Assembly (NCBI RefSeq): GCF_026184235.1
Contig: NZ_CP110806.1
Span: 4,030,001 to 4,094,000 of the forward strand
Source: Cellulomonas sp. S1-8
Lineage (GTDB): Bacteria; Actinomycetota; Actinomycetes; Actinomycetales; Cellulomonadaceae
Length of the DNA stretch: 64,000 nucleotides
Reading direction: 5' to 3'
Positions 1 to 10,573 of this stretch are shown in pieces; within the stretch, counting starts at the first letter, position 1; the number at the start of each line of letters is the position of its first letter. A program made the position numbers and the translations under genes. The notes under the pieces are model-generated. The model did not search any database. It was not told where the DNA came from and saw only the letters and a list, made by a program, of their open reading frames with translations.

Positions 1-447
1 CTGCAGCGCGTTGGCCGCGGGCATCAGGCGCGGCTCGAGCAGCCGCGGGATGATCGCCGACCGCGCCGGGGCGTTGACCGCGCCCGCCGCCGACTGCACG
101 GCGACCAGCGCGTACAGCAGCCCGACGTGCTCGTTGCCGACCGCGGCCTGCGCGACGAGCCCGAGCACCGCGACCCACGACACCACCGACGCGACGAGCG
201 CGACCGTACGCCGGTCGTAGTGGTCGACGATCGCCCCGCCGTACAGCCCGAAGACGATCAGCGGCAGCAGCGCCGCGATGCCGAGGACCCCGACCGCCAG
301 GGTCGATCCCGTCAGCGCGTAGACCTGCAGCCCGACCGCGACGACCGTGAGCTGCGCGCCGAGGTTCGCCACCGACAGGCCGAGCCACAGCCGCCGGAAC
401 GCCGGGTTGGTCCGCACCGGGGTCAGGTCGACGAGCAGCGAACGCAC
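1..447 (-). CDS. MFS transporter, EntS-like exporter (partial, C-terminus off the left edge)
   Basis: The N-terminal 149 codons of a major facilitator superfamily protein are present; the frame stays open to base 1. It starts with GTG and reads through a short cytoplasmic leader (TPVRTNPAFRRLWLG), typical of the EntS/MFS_3 exporter group. Hydrophobic helices follow, and a loop HYDRRTVAL between helices 2 and 3 matches the MFS loop motif. A PARSAIIPRL stretch near residue 130 is also typical of this group. The likely role is efflux of a small molecule such as a siderophore or drug across the cytoplasmic membrane; the substrate cannot be read. The gene is transcribed leftwards away from gluconokinase, from which a repeat-rich spacer separates it. 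Confidence 0.85.
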   Translation of the reverse strand, partial: MRSLLVDLTPVRTNPAFRRLWLGLSVANLGAQLTVVAVGLQVYALTGSTLAVGVLGIAALLPLIVFGLYGGAIVDHYDRRTVALVASVVSWVAVLGLVAQAAVGNEHVGLLYALVAVQSAAGAVNAPARSAIIPRLLEPRLMPAANALQ

Positions 448-500
448 CGCAGCACCCTACGTTGCCTGGGTCAACCCGCCCGTTCCCGCTCGGGGCCGCA

Positions 501-600
501 CTGGATTGCTCTCTCGCGGGCACGAGGGGCGGGCTGATGACTGGATTGCTCTCTCGCGGGCACGAGGGGCGGGCTGATGACTGGATCGCTCTCTCGCGGG
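501..600. repeat. 40-bp tandem repeat, 2.5 copies
   Basis: Two identical 40-base units lie at 501-540 and 541-580. A third, partial copy at 581-600 has one substitution (GGATTGC becomes GGATCGC). The third copy forms the left arm of the hairpin at 581-612. The repeat sits between the gluconokinase stop and the MFS start and encodes nothing obvious. Confidence 0.9.
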
Positions 601-612
601 AGGGCGATCCAG
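581..612 (-). terminator. hairpin terminator after gluconokinase
   Basis: The arms CTGGATCGC (581-589) and GCGATCCAG (604-612) are perfectly complementary around a 14-base loop. The hairpin begins four bases beyond the gluconokinase stop codon in the minus direction. No T-run follows, as is usual in very high-GC actinobacteria. Confidence 0.6.
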
Positions 613-616
613 CCCG

Positions 617-1117
617 TCAGGCCAGGGCGGCGAGGGCGTCGGCGATGACCTCGTCCGGGGGGCCCGTGACCAGCAGGATCGTCCCGTCCTCGTCGGCCTG
701 CAGGGGTTCGAGCGTCGCGAGCTGGGACTCCAGCAGGCTGGGCGGCATCCAGTGGCCCGACCGGTGCACGATGCGGTCGCGCAGCGCACCGGGCGCCACG
801 TCGAGCAGGACGAACCGCACGCGACCGTCGGCCTCGCGCAGCACATCGCGGTAGGGGCGTCGCAGCGCGGAGCAGGCGACGACGGTCGACGTGCCGTCCG
901 CCGCGTGCCCGCTCATGGCGTCACGCACGGCCCGCAGCCAGGGCCACCGGTCGTCGTCGCCGAGCGGGACGCCGGCGCTCATCTTGGCGACGTTGGCCTC
1001 GGGGTGCAGCGCGTCACCCTCGAGGAACGGCCTGCCCAGCAGGTCGGCGAGCGCCTGCCCCACGGTCGACTTGCCCGTCCCGGAGACGCCCATGACCACC
1101 ACGTGTTCGACTCGCAC
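617..1117 (-). CDS. gntK: gluconokinase
   Basis: This 166-residue P-loop kinase phosphorylates D-gluconate to 6-phosphogluconate, feeding the pentose phosphate pathway. The Walker A GVSGTGKST is at residues 10-18, followed by LGRPFLEGDALHPEANVAKMSAGVPLGDDDRWPWL-type family sequence (about 28-62). The later ACSALRRPYRD and SGHWMPPSLLESQ segments are hallmarks of the GntK/thermoresistant gluconokinase family. The length matches the family. The GTG start at 1117 gives the sequence VRVEHVVVMG. No other gluconate gene (transporter or GntR regulator) is adjacent, so its regulation is unknown. A hairpin directly follows the stop. Confidence 0.95.
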   Translation of the reverse strand: MRVEHVVVMGVSGTGKSTVGQALADLLGRPFLEGDALHPEANVAKMSAGVPLGDDDRWPWLRAVRDAMSGHAADGTSTVVACSALRRPYRDVLREADGRVRFVLLDVAPGALRDRIVHRSGHWMPPSLLESQLATLEPLQADEDGTILLVTGPPDEVIADALAALA

Positions 1118-1191
1118 GGGCCCAGCCTGCCATCCCCGCCGCGTCCGGGACATCGGCGGGGCGGGGACGGCGGGGCGGTCAGGCGGGGCGG

Positions 1192-1518
1192 TCAGTGGCG
1201 GGGGGTGTCGGGGTTCGCGTCGTCGGCGTCGACCAGGGGGCCGTCGGTGGGCTCCCAGGTCGCCGAGGTGTCCTCGGAGCCGGTGCTGCTGAAGGTGGCC
1301 TTCGCGGTCGAGACCGCCTTGTCCTTCAGCGCGCCGCCCTGGGTCTTCGCGAAGTCGGTGGCCGCCTGCTCGGCCTCCTGCACGTACCCCTGCACGCGCG
1401 GGTCGTGCCACGTGTCCGACGCCCAGGTCTTGATCTTCTCGAACTGCTGACGGCCGGCACGGGTGCCGAGCAGGTAGCCGACTCCGGCGCCGGCGACGAA
1501 CGCGAGCTTGCCCTTCAT
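1192..1518 (-). CDS. YtxH-like small membrane-associated protein
   Basis: A 108-residue protein of unknown function. It starts MKGKLAFVAGAGVGYLLGTRAG, a short hydrophobic segment ending in the GYLLGTRAGR pattern common in actinobacterial YtxH-domain proteins. A charged, probably helical region follows (about 22-70: QQFEKIKTWASDTWHDPRVQ), then an acidic, Thr/Ser-rich tail. A strong GGAGGACACC ribosome site precedes the ATG at 1518. It is likely a single-pass membrane protein, perhaps stress related as in the Bacillus family. Its promoter must lie in the 230-base spacer shared with the divergent antiporter gene. Confidence 0.8.
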   Translation of the reverse strand: MKGKLAFVAGAGVGYLLGTRAGRQQFEKIKTWASDTWHDPRVQGYVQEAEQAATDFAKTQGGALKDKAVSTAKATFSSTGSEDTSATWEPTDGPLVDADDANPDTPRH

Positions 1519-1748
1519 GGGGTGTCCTCCTTCGCACCGGCCGCTGCGGGCCGGTGGTCGTGTGGTGCGTACGCGGGCGGGCGAGCGGCTCGGAGCGGCG
1601 CGCGACGAGCGGCGCCTCACCGGGCCACGTCGCCGAGCAACCGAGCGTAGGACGGCCCGGGCGCGCCCGCGCGGCGAACCCGCGCGGGGTCGAGGTCGTA
1701 GGTTCGACCCGGGCCCCGCCGCCCTCCGACCTGCCCGTGAGGTGACCC

Positions 1749-3479
1749 ATGGATCCGCTCGTCGCCGCGGTCCTCGCCGTGCTCCTCGTCGTGGTCGTGA
1801 CGTCGATCGCGCCGCGCGTCGGCGTCGCCGCCCCGCTGCTGCTCGTCCTCGCTGGGATCGGCGTGAGCGTGCTGCCGTTCGTGCCACCCGTCGAGGTCCA
1901 GCCCGAGTGGGTGCTCGGCGTCGTGCTCCCCCCGCTGCTGTACTCGTCGGCGACGAACGTCCCGGCGATGGACTTCCGGCGGGACCTGCGCACGATCTCG
2001 GCGTTCTCGGTCGTGCTCGTCGTGGTCTCGGCCGTCGTCGTCGGGCTCGTGCTCGACGCCGTCGTGCCGGACCTCGGCCTCGCCACCGCCATCGCGATCG
2101 GTGCCGTCGTCAGCCCGACGGACGCCGTGGCCACGTCGATCGTCCGGCAGGCCGGGGTGTCCCCGCGGATCGTCACGGTCCTCGAGGGCGAGTCGCTGCT
2201 CAACGACGCCTCCGCGCTGGTCCTGCTGCGCTCCGCGATCGTCGCGGCCGCCGGGACGGTGTCGCTGTGGGGGGTGGCGGGCGACTTCGTGTTCGCGGTG
2301 GTCGTCGCGGTCGTCGTCGGCTACGTCGTGGGCCGGCTGCACGTCTGGGCCCGCGGCCACCTCACGCAGACGACGTCGAACGTGGCGTTGTCGTTCGTCG
2401 TGCCGTTCGTCGCGTTCCTGCCCGCCGAGCACCTGGGCGCGTCCGGGCTGGTCGCCGCCGTGACCGCCGGGCTCGTCACGGGCCACGCCGCGCCGCGCGC
2501 CCTGCGTGCCCAGGACCGGGTCACCGAGCAGGCCGTGTGGCGCACGATCGAGCTCCTGCTCGAGGGCGCGGTGTTCCTGCTGATGGGGCTCGAGGTGTTC
2601 GCGCTCGTCGAGGACGTGCGCGCCGCGCACGGCAGCGTGTGGGTCGCGCTGGGCCTCGGCGTGCTCACCGCGACGGTGGTGGTCGCGCTGCGCTCGGTGT
2701 TCGTCGCGTGGTCCGTCTGGGAGCTGGCGCGCCGCTCGCGCCGGGCACCGCAGGTGCGCGACTGGTTGACGCACGCGCAGGAGCGGCTCGACGCGGGCGG
2801 GTCGGTGCCACCCCCCGCGGGCCGGACCCGCGGGCCTGTCGGTCCGGACGTCGCCCACGGCGCGGAGGCCGCCGGGCGCCGCGTGCGTCGCAAGATCGCC
2901 GACATCGACTACCTGACGGCCGAGCGGTTCGGGCCGCGGGAGGGCGTCGTGCTCGTCTGGGCCGGCATGCGGGGCGTGGTGACGCTCGCCGCCGCGCAGT
3001 CGCTGCCGTCGGGCACGCCGCAGCGCTCGCTGCTCGTGCTCGTGGCGTTCGTCGTCGCTGCGGGCACGCTGCTCGTGCAGGGGTCCACCCTGCCGTGGGT
3101 CACGCGGCGCCTCGGCGTGACGGGCCGGGACGAGGACGACGCCGCGGCGTCGGTCGCGCTGCACGCCGAGCTGCACCGGGCGGCGCGCGCACGGCTCGAC
3201 GACCCGACGCTGCGCCAGCCCGACGGGACCCCGTACCCGCCGACGGTCGTCGAGCGGGAGCGGGAGCGGATCGCGGCCCTCGACGTGTCGACGTCGGAGG
3301 ACTCCGAGCTGCACGCCCGGGACCTCGCCGCCGACCTGCGGCTGCGCGTGGTCCTGCTGACGGCGCAGCGCAGGGAGCTGCTGCGCCTGCGGGACCTGGG
3401 GACGTACCCGTCGGGGACGCTGCGTCAGGCGCTGGCGGAGCTCGACGCGGCGCAGATCGGCATCGAGCTGCGGTCCTGA
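1749..3479 (+). CDS. Na+/H+ antiporter, CPA1 family
   Basis: A 576-residue cation/proton antiporter of the NhaP/CPA1 type that would exchange Na+ (or K+) for H+ across the cytoplasmic membrane. About 12 hydrophobic helices fill residues 1-330 and 385-450. Family features are LPPLLYSSATNVPAMDFRRDLR (about 62-83), the ion-binding region GAVVSPTDAVATSIVR (about 117-132) with its Asp, and GESLLNDASALVLLR (about 145-160). A hydrophilic stretch with RTRGPVGPDVAHG interrupts the helices before the last bundle (WAGMRGVVTLAAAQSLP). The C-terminal cytoplasmic tail of about 120 residues is charged and probably coiled. The ATG follows a GAGGTG ribosome site. Confidence 0.92.
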   Translation: MDPLVAAVLAVLLVVVVTSIAPRVGVAAPLLLVLAGIGVSVLPFVPPVEVQPEWVLGVVLPPLLYSSATNVPAMDFRRDLRTISAFSVVLVVVSAVVVGLVLDAVVPDLGLATAIAIGAVVSPTDAVATSIVRQAGVSPRIVTVLEGESLLNDASALVLLRSAIVAAAGTVSLWGVAGDFVFAVVVAVVVGYVVGRLHVWARGHLTQTTSNVALSFVVPFVAFLPAEHLGASGLVAAVTAGLVTGHAAPRALRAQDRVTEQAVWRTIELLLEGAVFLLMGLEVFALVEDVRAAHGSVWVALGLGVLTATVVVALRSVFVAWSVWELARRSRRAPQVRDWLTHAQERLDAGGSVPPPAGRTRGPVGPDVAHGAEAAGRRVRRKIADIDYLTAERFGPREGVVLVWAGMRGVVTLAAAQSLPSGTPQRSLLVLVAFVVAAGTLLVQGSTLPWVTRRLGVTGRDEDDAAASVALHAELHRAARARLDDPTLRQPDGTPYPPTVVERERERIAALDVSTSEDSELHARDLAADLRLRVVLLTAQRRELLRLRDLGTYPSGTLRQALAELDAAQIGIELRS

Positions 3480-3486
3480 CGCGCGG

Positions 3487-3804
3487 TCACGGCCACGGCA
3501 GGTCGGCCCACCACCCGCGTGCGACGGTCTGCCAGCCCTGCAGCAGCTCGATCAGCGCGGCGCGCGTCTCCGGGTCGAGGTGCAGCAGGCCCAGGACGAC
3601 GGCCGCGGCGACCGCGAGCGTGAGGACAGCCAGGCCCAGGTCCCGCCAGACCTGCCCCCGATGACCGGCGGCATGCCGGACCGCGTGGGGGGCGTCGGTG
3701 TCGCGGGTGTGCTGCGGTGGGCGGGACCACGACCTGTCGCGGGCGTGGTGCGCCGTGCCGCGCGCTGCGCGGCCGGGTCCACGGCGGTCGACGATGGTCG
3801 CCAT
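3487..3804 (-). CDS. small single-pass membrane protein, function unknown
   Basis: A 105-residue open frame convergent with the antiporter, seven bases from its stop. The N-terminal half is hydrophilic and rich in Arg, His and Pro. One hydrophobic helix follows (LGLAVLTLAVAAAVVLGLLHL, written here in two parts: residues about 57-67 and 68-77), then a tail ending in WWADLPWP. Third-position GC is as high as in neighbouring genes, which supports coding. The ribosome site before the ATG is weak (CCGGA), and I do not recognise the family. It could be mis-started, with the helix and tail being the conserved part. Confidence 0.5.
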   Translation of the reverse strand: MATIVDRRGPGRAARGTAHHARDRSWSRPPQHTRDTDAPHAVRHAAGHRGQVWRDLGLAVLTLAVAAAVVLGLLHLDPETRAALIELLQGWQTVARGWWADLPWP

Positions 3805-4259
3805 TCCGGCAAACTAGACATTTCGTGCGGCCGTGGCGACCACCGAACGGGTGTGTGGTGGTGAGATCACCTGGACGAGTGACCAGAGCGTTCGCGATCA
3901 GTCGAGGTCAGCGACCAGGAGTCTGCTTGCCAGCCTCTAGCCGCCTCTACCCCGCTCCGCGCCGGCCGCACTCTCCATCGATCTTGACCTGCCGCGCTCT
4001 TCGCATCGATGGCAACACCTGATGGAGGTCGGCCAACGACCGTCCGCACGCCGGAGCCGCGTCCCTATCTAGCCACCTCGGCCCGGCTCAACGGAAGGCG
4101 AGCCGGTCCGGTCAATGGACGACCACGTAGCGGTACCCTGCCCATCAAGACCAGTGGCAGCTCGCAGCACGTTGCTCCAGAAATGAGTACGCGGGGCGAT
4201 TCGAGTCGTGAGCCATGTGTGCGCTGGTGGATGCGTGCCGTCGAGAGTAGGGCGTAACC
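3805..4259. other. 455-base non-coding spacer at the edge of a lower-GC block
   Basis: No convincing gene was found on either strand. From about 3890 the composition falls away from that of the surrounding genes, and the drop continues into the ATPase gene at 4260. I looked for flanking direct repeats, a tRNA end or an integrase remnant and saw none. The promoter of the ATPase gene should lie in the last 150 bases. Confidence 0.6.
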
Positions 4260-5858
4260 ATGACTAGACCGCGCTACGGCGATCTGTATTTCGGCCTGTC
4301 CGACTCGCGCAACGAGGCGAACCAGGATCGCGACTCGTTCCTCCAAACTTATGTCGACCTGAACGGCTCTACGAAGCGAGTAGTCCGAGGAGATAAATTT
4401 CTCGTCCTCGGACCGAAGGGCACCGGTAAGTCCGCGCTCGCCTGGTACCTACAGTTCGCAGAACCTGAGGGGGCTCATCTTGCCCTTGTGCGCGACGCTT
4501 CGAGTCTGCCTCTGGCCGAGGTTCCACGCCTTCAAACTGGCCAGGAGCCCGGACCAGAGCGCACTGTCGTTGCCTGGAAATTCATCCTTCTCTGCAACTA
4601 TCTAGAGCTTCTGATGCGCGATCAGGGATGCTCAATCAATCGGAACCCAGAAGTGGTCCGAGTCGCCCGCCTGTTGCGGGATTTTGGATTCATGGGTGAC
4701 GCGTCAGGGCGAGCCCTGCTCAAGTTCTCGACAACGACCGTAACTATACCGGTGCCGAAACTGGGAACTATTTACAAGCGCGAGAGCAGCTCGGCACTCA
4801 ACATCTTTAACCTCATTCCCTATCTTGAGATGTGGGTTGCCGAGGCAGAGTCGGCGGTGCGACACATTCTACTCATTGATGGCCTCGACTCAATATTCCT
4901 AAATGACGCCAAGTACGACGAGAGCCTTTCCTCGCTCGTTCAGGCCGCATACACTCTCAACCAGAAACTAATGGAGAACCGGGCCACTGGTAGTGTTGTA
5001 CTTCTTCTGAGAAACGATATATTTTCACGCATCGCCCTGTCGCTCCCTGACTCGCAGAAGATGCGTGACGACCTCGCGCTCGAACTAGACTGGCGTGTGC
5101 TATCGGGAAAAGCCGGCGTGGGAGCGCCTCTTATGCGCCTCGTCAATACCAAAGCGGGTCGCGCCCTGGGTGTGGACAACTTCGAGGTGCTCAAATACTT
5201 CCCCGATTCCATCGAGGTTGGCTCACGAGAACTCGGCGTCCGCAAGATACCAACCTTTCAGTACCTGCTGAATATGACGCGCCACACGCCTCGCGACATG
5301 CTGCGCCTATTCGAGGAGATCCGTCGGGTCGAAGCGTCAGGAATCTTTGAAGAGAGCGGGGACCGACTCCGTCAGGAGGTCATTCATGAAGGAGTGCTTC
5401 AATACTCGACGAAATACTTCGTCGGCGCGATCAGTAACGAGTTTGCTGGGTATGCGGGCGGGCCGGAAAGGGCGGCCGCTGCACTCACAGCACTCAAGGC
5501 GATAAACAAGCAGTCGTTCGACGGCGATGAGTTTCGAGAGAGCCTAGCAAGCGTGGCCTCTGGTATCGAGGTGGATCACCGTGATCTATTGCGTTTGCTA
5601 TTTTACGCAGGAGCTATCGGCAACTCGATCGGCGGCTATCGAGAGAAGAGCTACATGCAGTTCTACCACCGACGAGACGAGTCAGAGATTTATCTCCAAG
5701 GCAACTTCATGCTCCACAACGCGCTGATCCACGCATGGGGCCTGCGTCGAACGCTCGGAAATGAGCCCGAGAGTCAAACTGGCGCTATTCCGCTCATCGA
5801 TCGGGGCGCAGCGAGACCGCGGCGCCGGCGCCGAAAGTGGGAAGAGCGCAAAAAGTAA
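4260..5858 (+). CDS. P-loop ATPase, Sll1717-like, in a horizontally acquired low-GC block
   Basis: A 532-residue soluble ATPase. It begins YGDLYFGLSDSRNEA, then a Walker A GPKGTGKS at residues 51-58. A Walker B HILLIDGLD lies at 202-210 and a sensor-like strand VVLLLRNDIF at 246-255. This order (aromatic FG motif, then GPKGTGKSA) resembles proteins called Sll1717-family P-loop ATPases; the assignment is from memory. The C-terminal half (about 330-500) is helical with no domain I recognise, and the last 20 residues are strongly basic (RPRRRRRKWEERKK). Codon use differs sharply from all neighbours, with many A/T third positions, so recent transfer is likely. The gene stands alone, without visible partner, transposase or integrase. 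A defence or stress role is possible but not shown by the sequence. Confidence 0.85.
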   Translation: MTRPRYGDLYFGLSDSRNEANQDRDSFLQTYVDLNGSTKRVVRGDKFLVLGPKGTGKSALAWYLQFAEPEGAHLALVRDASSLPLAEVPRLQTGQEPGPERTVVAWKFILLCNYLELLMRDQGCSINRNPEVVRVARLLRDFGFMGDASGRALLKFSTTTVTIPVPKLGTIYKRESSSALNIFNLIPYLEMWVAEAESAVRHILLIDGLDSIFLNDAKYDESLSSLVQAAYTLNQKLMENRATGSVVLLLRNDIFSRIALSLPDSQKMRDDLALELDWRVLSGKAGVGAPLMRLVNTKAGRALGVDNFEVLKYFPDSIEVGSRELGVRKIPTFQYLLNMTRHTPRDMLRLFEEIRRVEASGIFEESGDRLRQEVIHEGVLQYSTKYFVGAISNEFAGYAGGPERAAAALTALKAINKQSFDGDEFRESLASVASGIEVDHRDLLRLLFYAGAIGNSIGGYREKSYMQFYHRRDESEIYLQGNFMLHNALIHAWGLRRTLGNEPESQTGAIPLIDRGAARPRRRRRKWEERKK

Positions 5859-5880
5859 ACCGCTCCGCGCGTGCCCCTTC

Positions 5881-8247
<2,367 letters not shown>

Positions 8248-8383
8248 CTGACCTCCAGGGCGGGAGCGGGCAGAGCCAGCGTAGGACCGACCGCCGACAG
8301 GGCGACGCGGACGCTCGCCTCGCCTCAGGCCCACGCGCGTGGCACGCTCCGGTGCACGCACGCCTGCGAGGAGAGGAGAGCAC

Positions 8384-10501
8384 ATGCCCGCATCGGCGGA
8401 CGACGCGAACGGCACCCTGCGACCGGTCGACGCGCAGACGGCCCGGCTGTCGCTGCTCGACTCGGCCGCGCAGGCGGCCGGTCTGGGCACGTTCCAGTGG
8501 AACCTCACCACCGGGGAGCTGACCTGGGACGCGACGCTCCTGGAGGTCTTCGGCTACGACGAGAGCACGTTCGGCGGCACGATCGAGTCCTTCGACGCGC
8601 GGCTGCACCCGGGCGACGTCGGGCCGGTCTCGGCCGCGCTGGAGTCCGCCGTCGCGACGTGCGGCGTCTACGAGGCCGAGTTCCGCGTGCTGCGGCCCGA
8701 CGGCACGGTGCGCTGGCTGACGGCGCGCGGCCGCGCGCTCGCGGGCCCGTCCGGGCAGGCCGCGCACCTCATCGGCGTCACGACGGACACCACGGCGCTG
8801 CGGGAGCGGGACCTGCGCGTCCGGCAGATCCTCGAGGACATGTCGACCGCCTACTACTGGGTCGACGCGGGCTGGCGCTTCGGTTACGTCAACGCCGAGG
8901 CGGAGCGCCTCCTGGCCCGCACGCGCGAGGACCTGCTGGGCGTGGTGATCTGGGACCTCTTCCCGGGCGCCGTCGGCACCGCCTTCGAGGAGCGCTACCG
9001 CGCGGCCGCACGCACCGGCGAGCCCCAGGTCTTCGACGCCTACTACCCCGCGCCGCTGGACGGCTGGTACGAGGTCCGGGCCATCCCCGAGCGCGGCGGC
9101 GTCGCCGCGTACTTCACCGAGATCACCGAGCGCCGGCGCGCCCTCGACCTGGCGGAGCAGGAGCGCGCGCGGTCCGACCTGCGCGCCAGGGTCGCCGACG
9201 AGCTCGCCGACGCCGTCGACCCCGTGCGGGCCCTGGAGTCCGTGCTGGCGCACCTCGTGCCCGACGTGGCCGACTTCGCGATCGCGAGCATCCTCGACGA
9301 GGGCACGGGCTCGTGGCGCGCGCGCCTCCGCGACGTCGCCGCACGGCACTCCGAGGCGGACCTGCAGCCCGTCCTCGACGAGTACCGGTCGTTGCGGGTG
9401 CCGGCCCTGGCCCGCACGTCCCTCGTCGCGGAGGTGCTGGCGACGTCCCGGCCCGCGGTCCGGTACGGCTCGCCGCCGCTGCACGACATCGTGCAGGACG
9501 GCCCCGCACGCGACCTGCTCGAGCGGCTCGCACCCGAGACGCTCATGGTGCTGCCGCTGCGGGGGCGGGGGCGCACCCGGGGGCTGATCACGCTGGACCG
9601 CAGCGCCGCGCGCGGCGAGTTCACCGACGCCGAGGTGACCGCGCTGCGCGACGTGACGGCCCAGATCGGCCTCGCGCTCGACAACGCGCACCTGAACTCC
9701 GCGCAGCGCGACCTCGCCGAGGAGCTGCAGCGCAGCCTGCTCACCGAGCTGCCCGAGCCGGACCACCTGCACCTGGTCGCGCGGTACGTGCCCGCGTCGA
9801 CCGGCACGCAGATCGGCGGTGACTGGTACGACGCGTTCCTGCTGCGCGACGGCTGCACCTGCCTGGTGATCGGCGACGTGACGGGTCACGACCTGCACGC
9901 GGCGGTCAAGATGGCGCAGATCCGCAACGTCCTGCGGGGCGGCGCGCACGCGGTCGCGCAGCCGCCGGCGGCGATCCTCTCCGCGTTCGACTGGGCCGCG
10001 CACGACCTCGCGATCGGGGCGTTCAGCACCGCGATCCTCGCGCGGATCGAGCAGCCCGACGAGCTGGGGGCGCGGGGCATGCGGCTGCTGCGCTGGTCGA
10101 ACGCCGGCCACCCGCCGCCGCTGCTGGTGCACCCCGACGGGCGCGCGGAGCTGCTGCGCCGGCCGAGCGACCTGCTGCTCGGTCTGCGCAAGCACACCGT
10201 GCGCCAGGACCACACGCAGCTGATCGCGCCCGGGGCCACCGTGCTGCTCTACACCGACGGTCTCGTCGAGCGTCGCGGCGAGCGTCTGGAGGTCGGCCTG
10301 GAGCGGCTGCGCCGGTGCGCGGAGCGGCTGCACCACCTGCCGCTGGAGGAGTTCTGCGACGCGGTGGTCGAGGAGCTCGCGAGGACGAGCGAGGACGACG
10401 TCGCGCTGCTGGCGGTCCGCGCCTTCCCCGAGGACGAGCCGCGGCCGGCGGAGGCGGGCCCGGAGCAGGTCCCGGGGGACCACGCGCCGTCGGCCTCCTG
10501 A
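8384..10501 (+). CDS. PAS-PAS-GAF PP2C-type serine phosphatase (RsbU/SpoIIE-like)
   Basis: A 705-residue signalling protein that probably dephosphorylates an anti-sigma factor antagonist in a partner-switching pathway. The first PAS domain covers about 28-135 (FQWNLTTGELTWDATLLEVFGY ... RWLTARGRAL), the second about 145-260 (AYYWVDAGWRFGYVNAEAERLL). A GAF domain spans about 285-445, and a SpoIIE/PP2C domain lies at about 455-680. Metal-binding signatures are IGGDWYDAF and VIGDVTGHD, with TDGLVERRGE later. No membrane helix is visible, so it should be cytoplasmic. A GAGGAGAG site precedes the ATG. No anti-sigma or antagonist gene is next to it, so its target lies elsewhere. Confidence 0.93.
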   Translation: MPASADDANGTLRPVDAQTARLSLLDSAAQAAGLGTFQWNLTTGELTWDATLLEVFGYDESTFGGTIESFDARLHPGDVGPVSAALESAVATCGVYEAEFRVLRPDGTVRWLTARGRALAGPSGQAAHLIGVTTDTTALRERDLRVRQILEDMSTAYYWVDAGWRFGYVNAEAERLLARTREDLLGVVIWDLFPGAVGTAFEERYRAAARTGEPQVFDAYYPAPLDGWYEVRAIPERGGVAAYFTEITERRRALDLAEQERARSDLRARVADELADAVDPVRALESVLAHLVPDVADFAIASILDEGTGSWRARLRDVAARHSEADLQPVLDEYRSLRVPALARTSLVAEVLATSRPAVRYGSPPLHDIVQDGPARDLLERLAPETLMVLPLRGRGRTRGLITLDRSAARGEFTDAEVTALRDVTAQIGLALDNAHLNSAQRDLAEELQRSLLTELPEPDHLHLVARYVPASTGTQIGGDWYDAFLLRDGCTCLVIGDVTGHDLHAAVKMAQIRNVLRGGAHAVAQPPAAILSAFDWAAHDLAIGAFSTAILARIEQPDELGARGMRLLRWSNAGHPPPLLVHPDGRAELLRRPSDLLLGLRKHTVRQDHTQLIAPGATVLLYTDGLVERRGERLEVGLERLRRCAERLHHLPLEEFCDAVVEELARTSEDDVALLAVRAFPEDEPRPAEAGPEQVPGDHAPSAS

Positions 10502-10510
10502 GACGCTCGC

Positions 10511-10557
10511 TTGAAGGATCAACCTTCTGGGCGTAGCCTTCAGTTGTAGTAACAACT
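10511..10557 (+). promoter_or_regulatory. promoter with two operator-like dyads before the VOC gene
   Basis: A -35-like TTGAAG (10511-10516) is separated by 17 bases from a -10-like TAGCCT (10534-10539). The -35 region lies in the dyad GAAGG-ATCAA-CCTTC (10513-10527). A second, perfect 16-base dyad AGTTGTAGTAACAACT (10542-10557) sits just downstream, where it would overlap the transcription start. This fits repression by a MarR- or HxlR-type dimer; no such regulator gene is adjacent. Confidence 0.55.
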
Positions 10558-10573
10558 TTCATCTGGAGGCCCC

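Noticed and set aside
3805..4259. Attachment site or integrase remnant at the edge of the low-GC block
   Set aside because: I looked for direct repeats near 3890-4260 and 5850-5885 and for a tRNA end and saw none that stand out.
8331..8342. CCACGCGCGTGG palindrome upstream of the phosphatase gene
   Set aside because: Short GC palindromes are frequent in this composition. Nothing else marks it as an operator.
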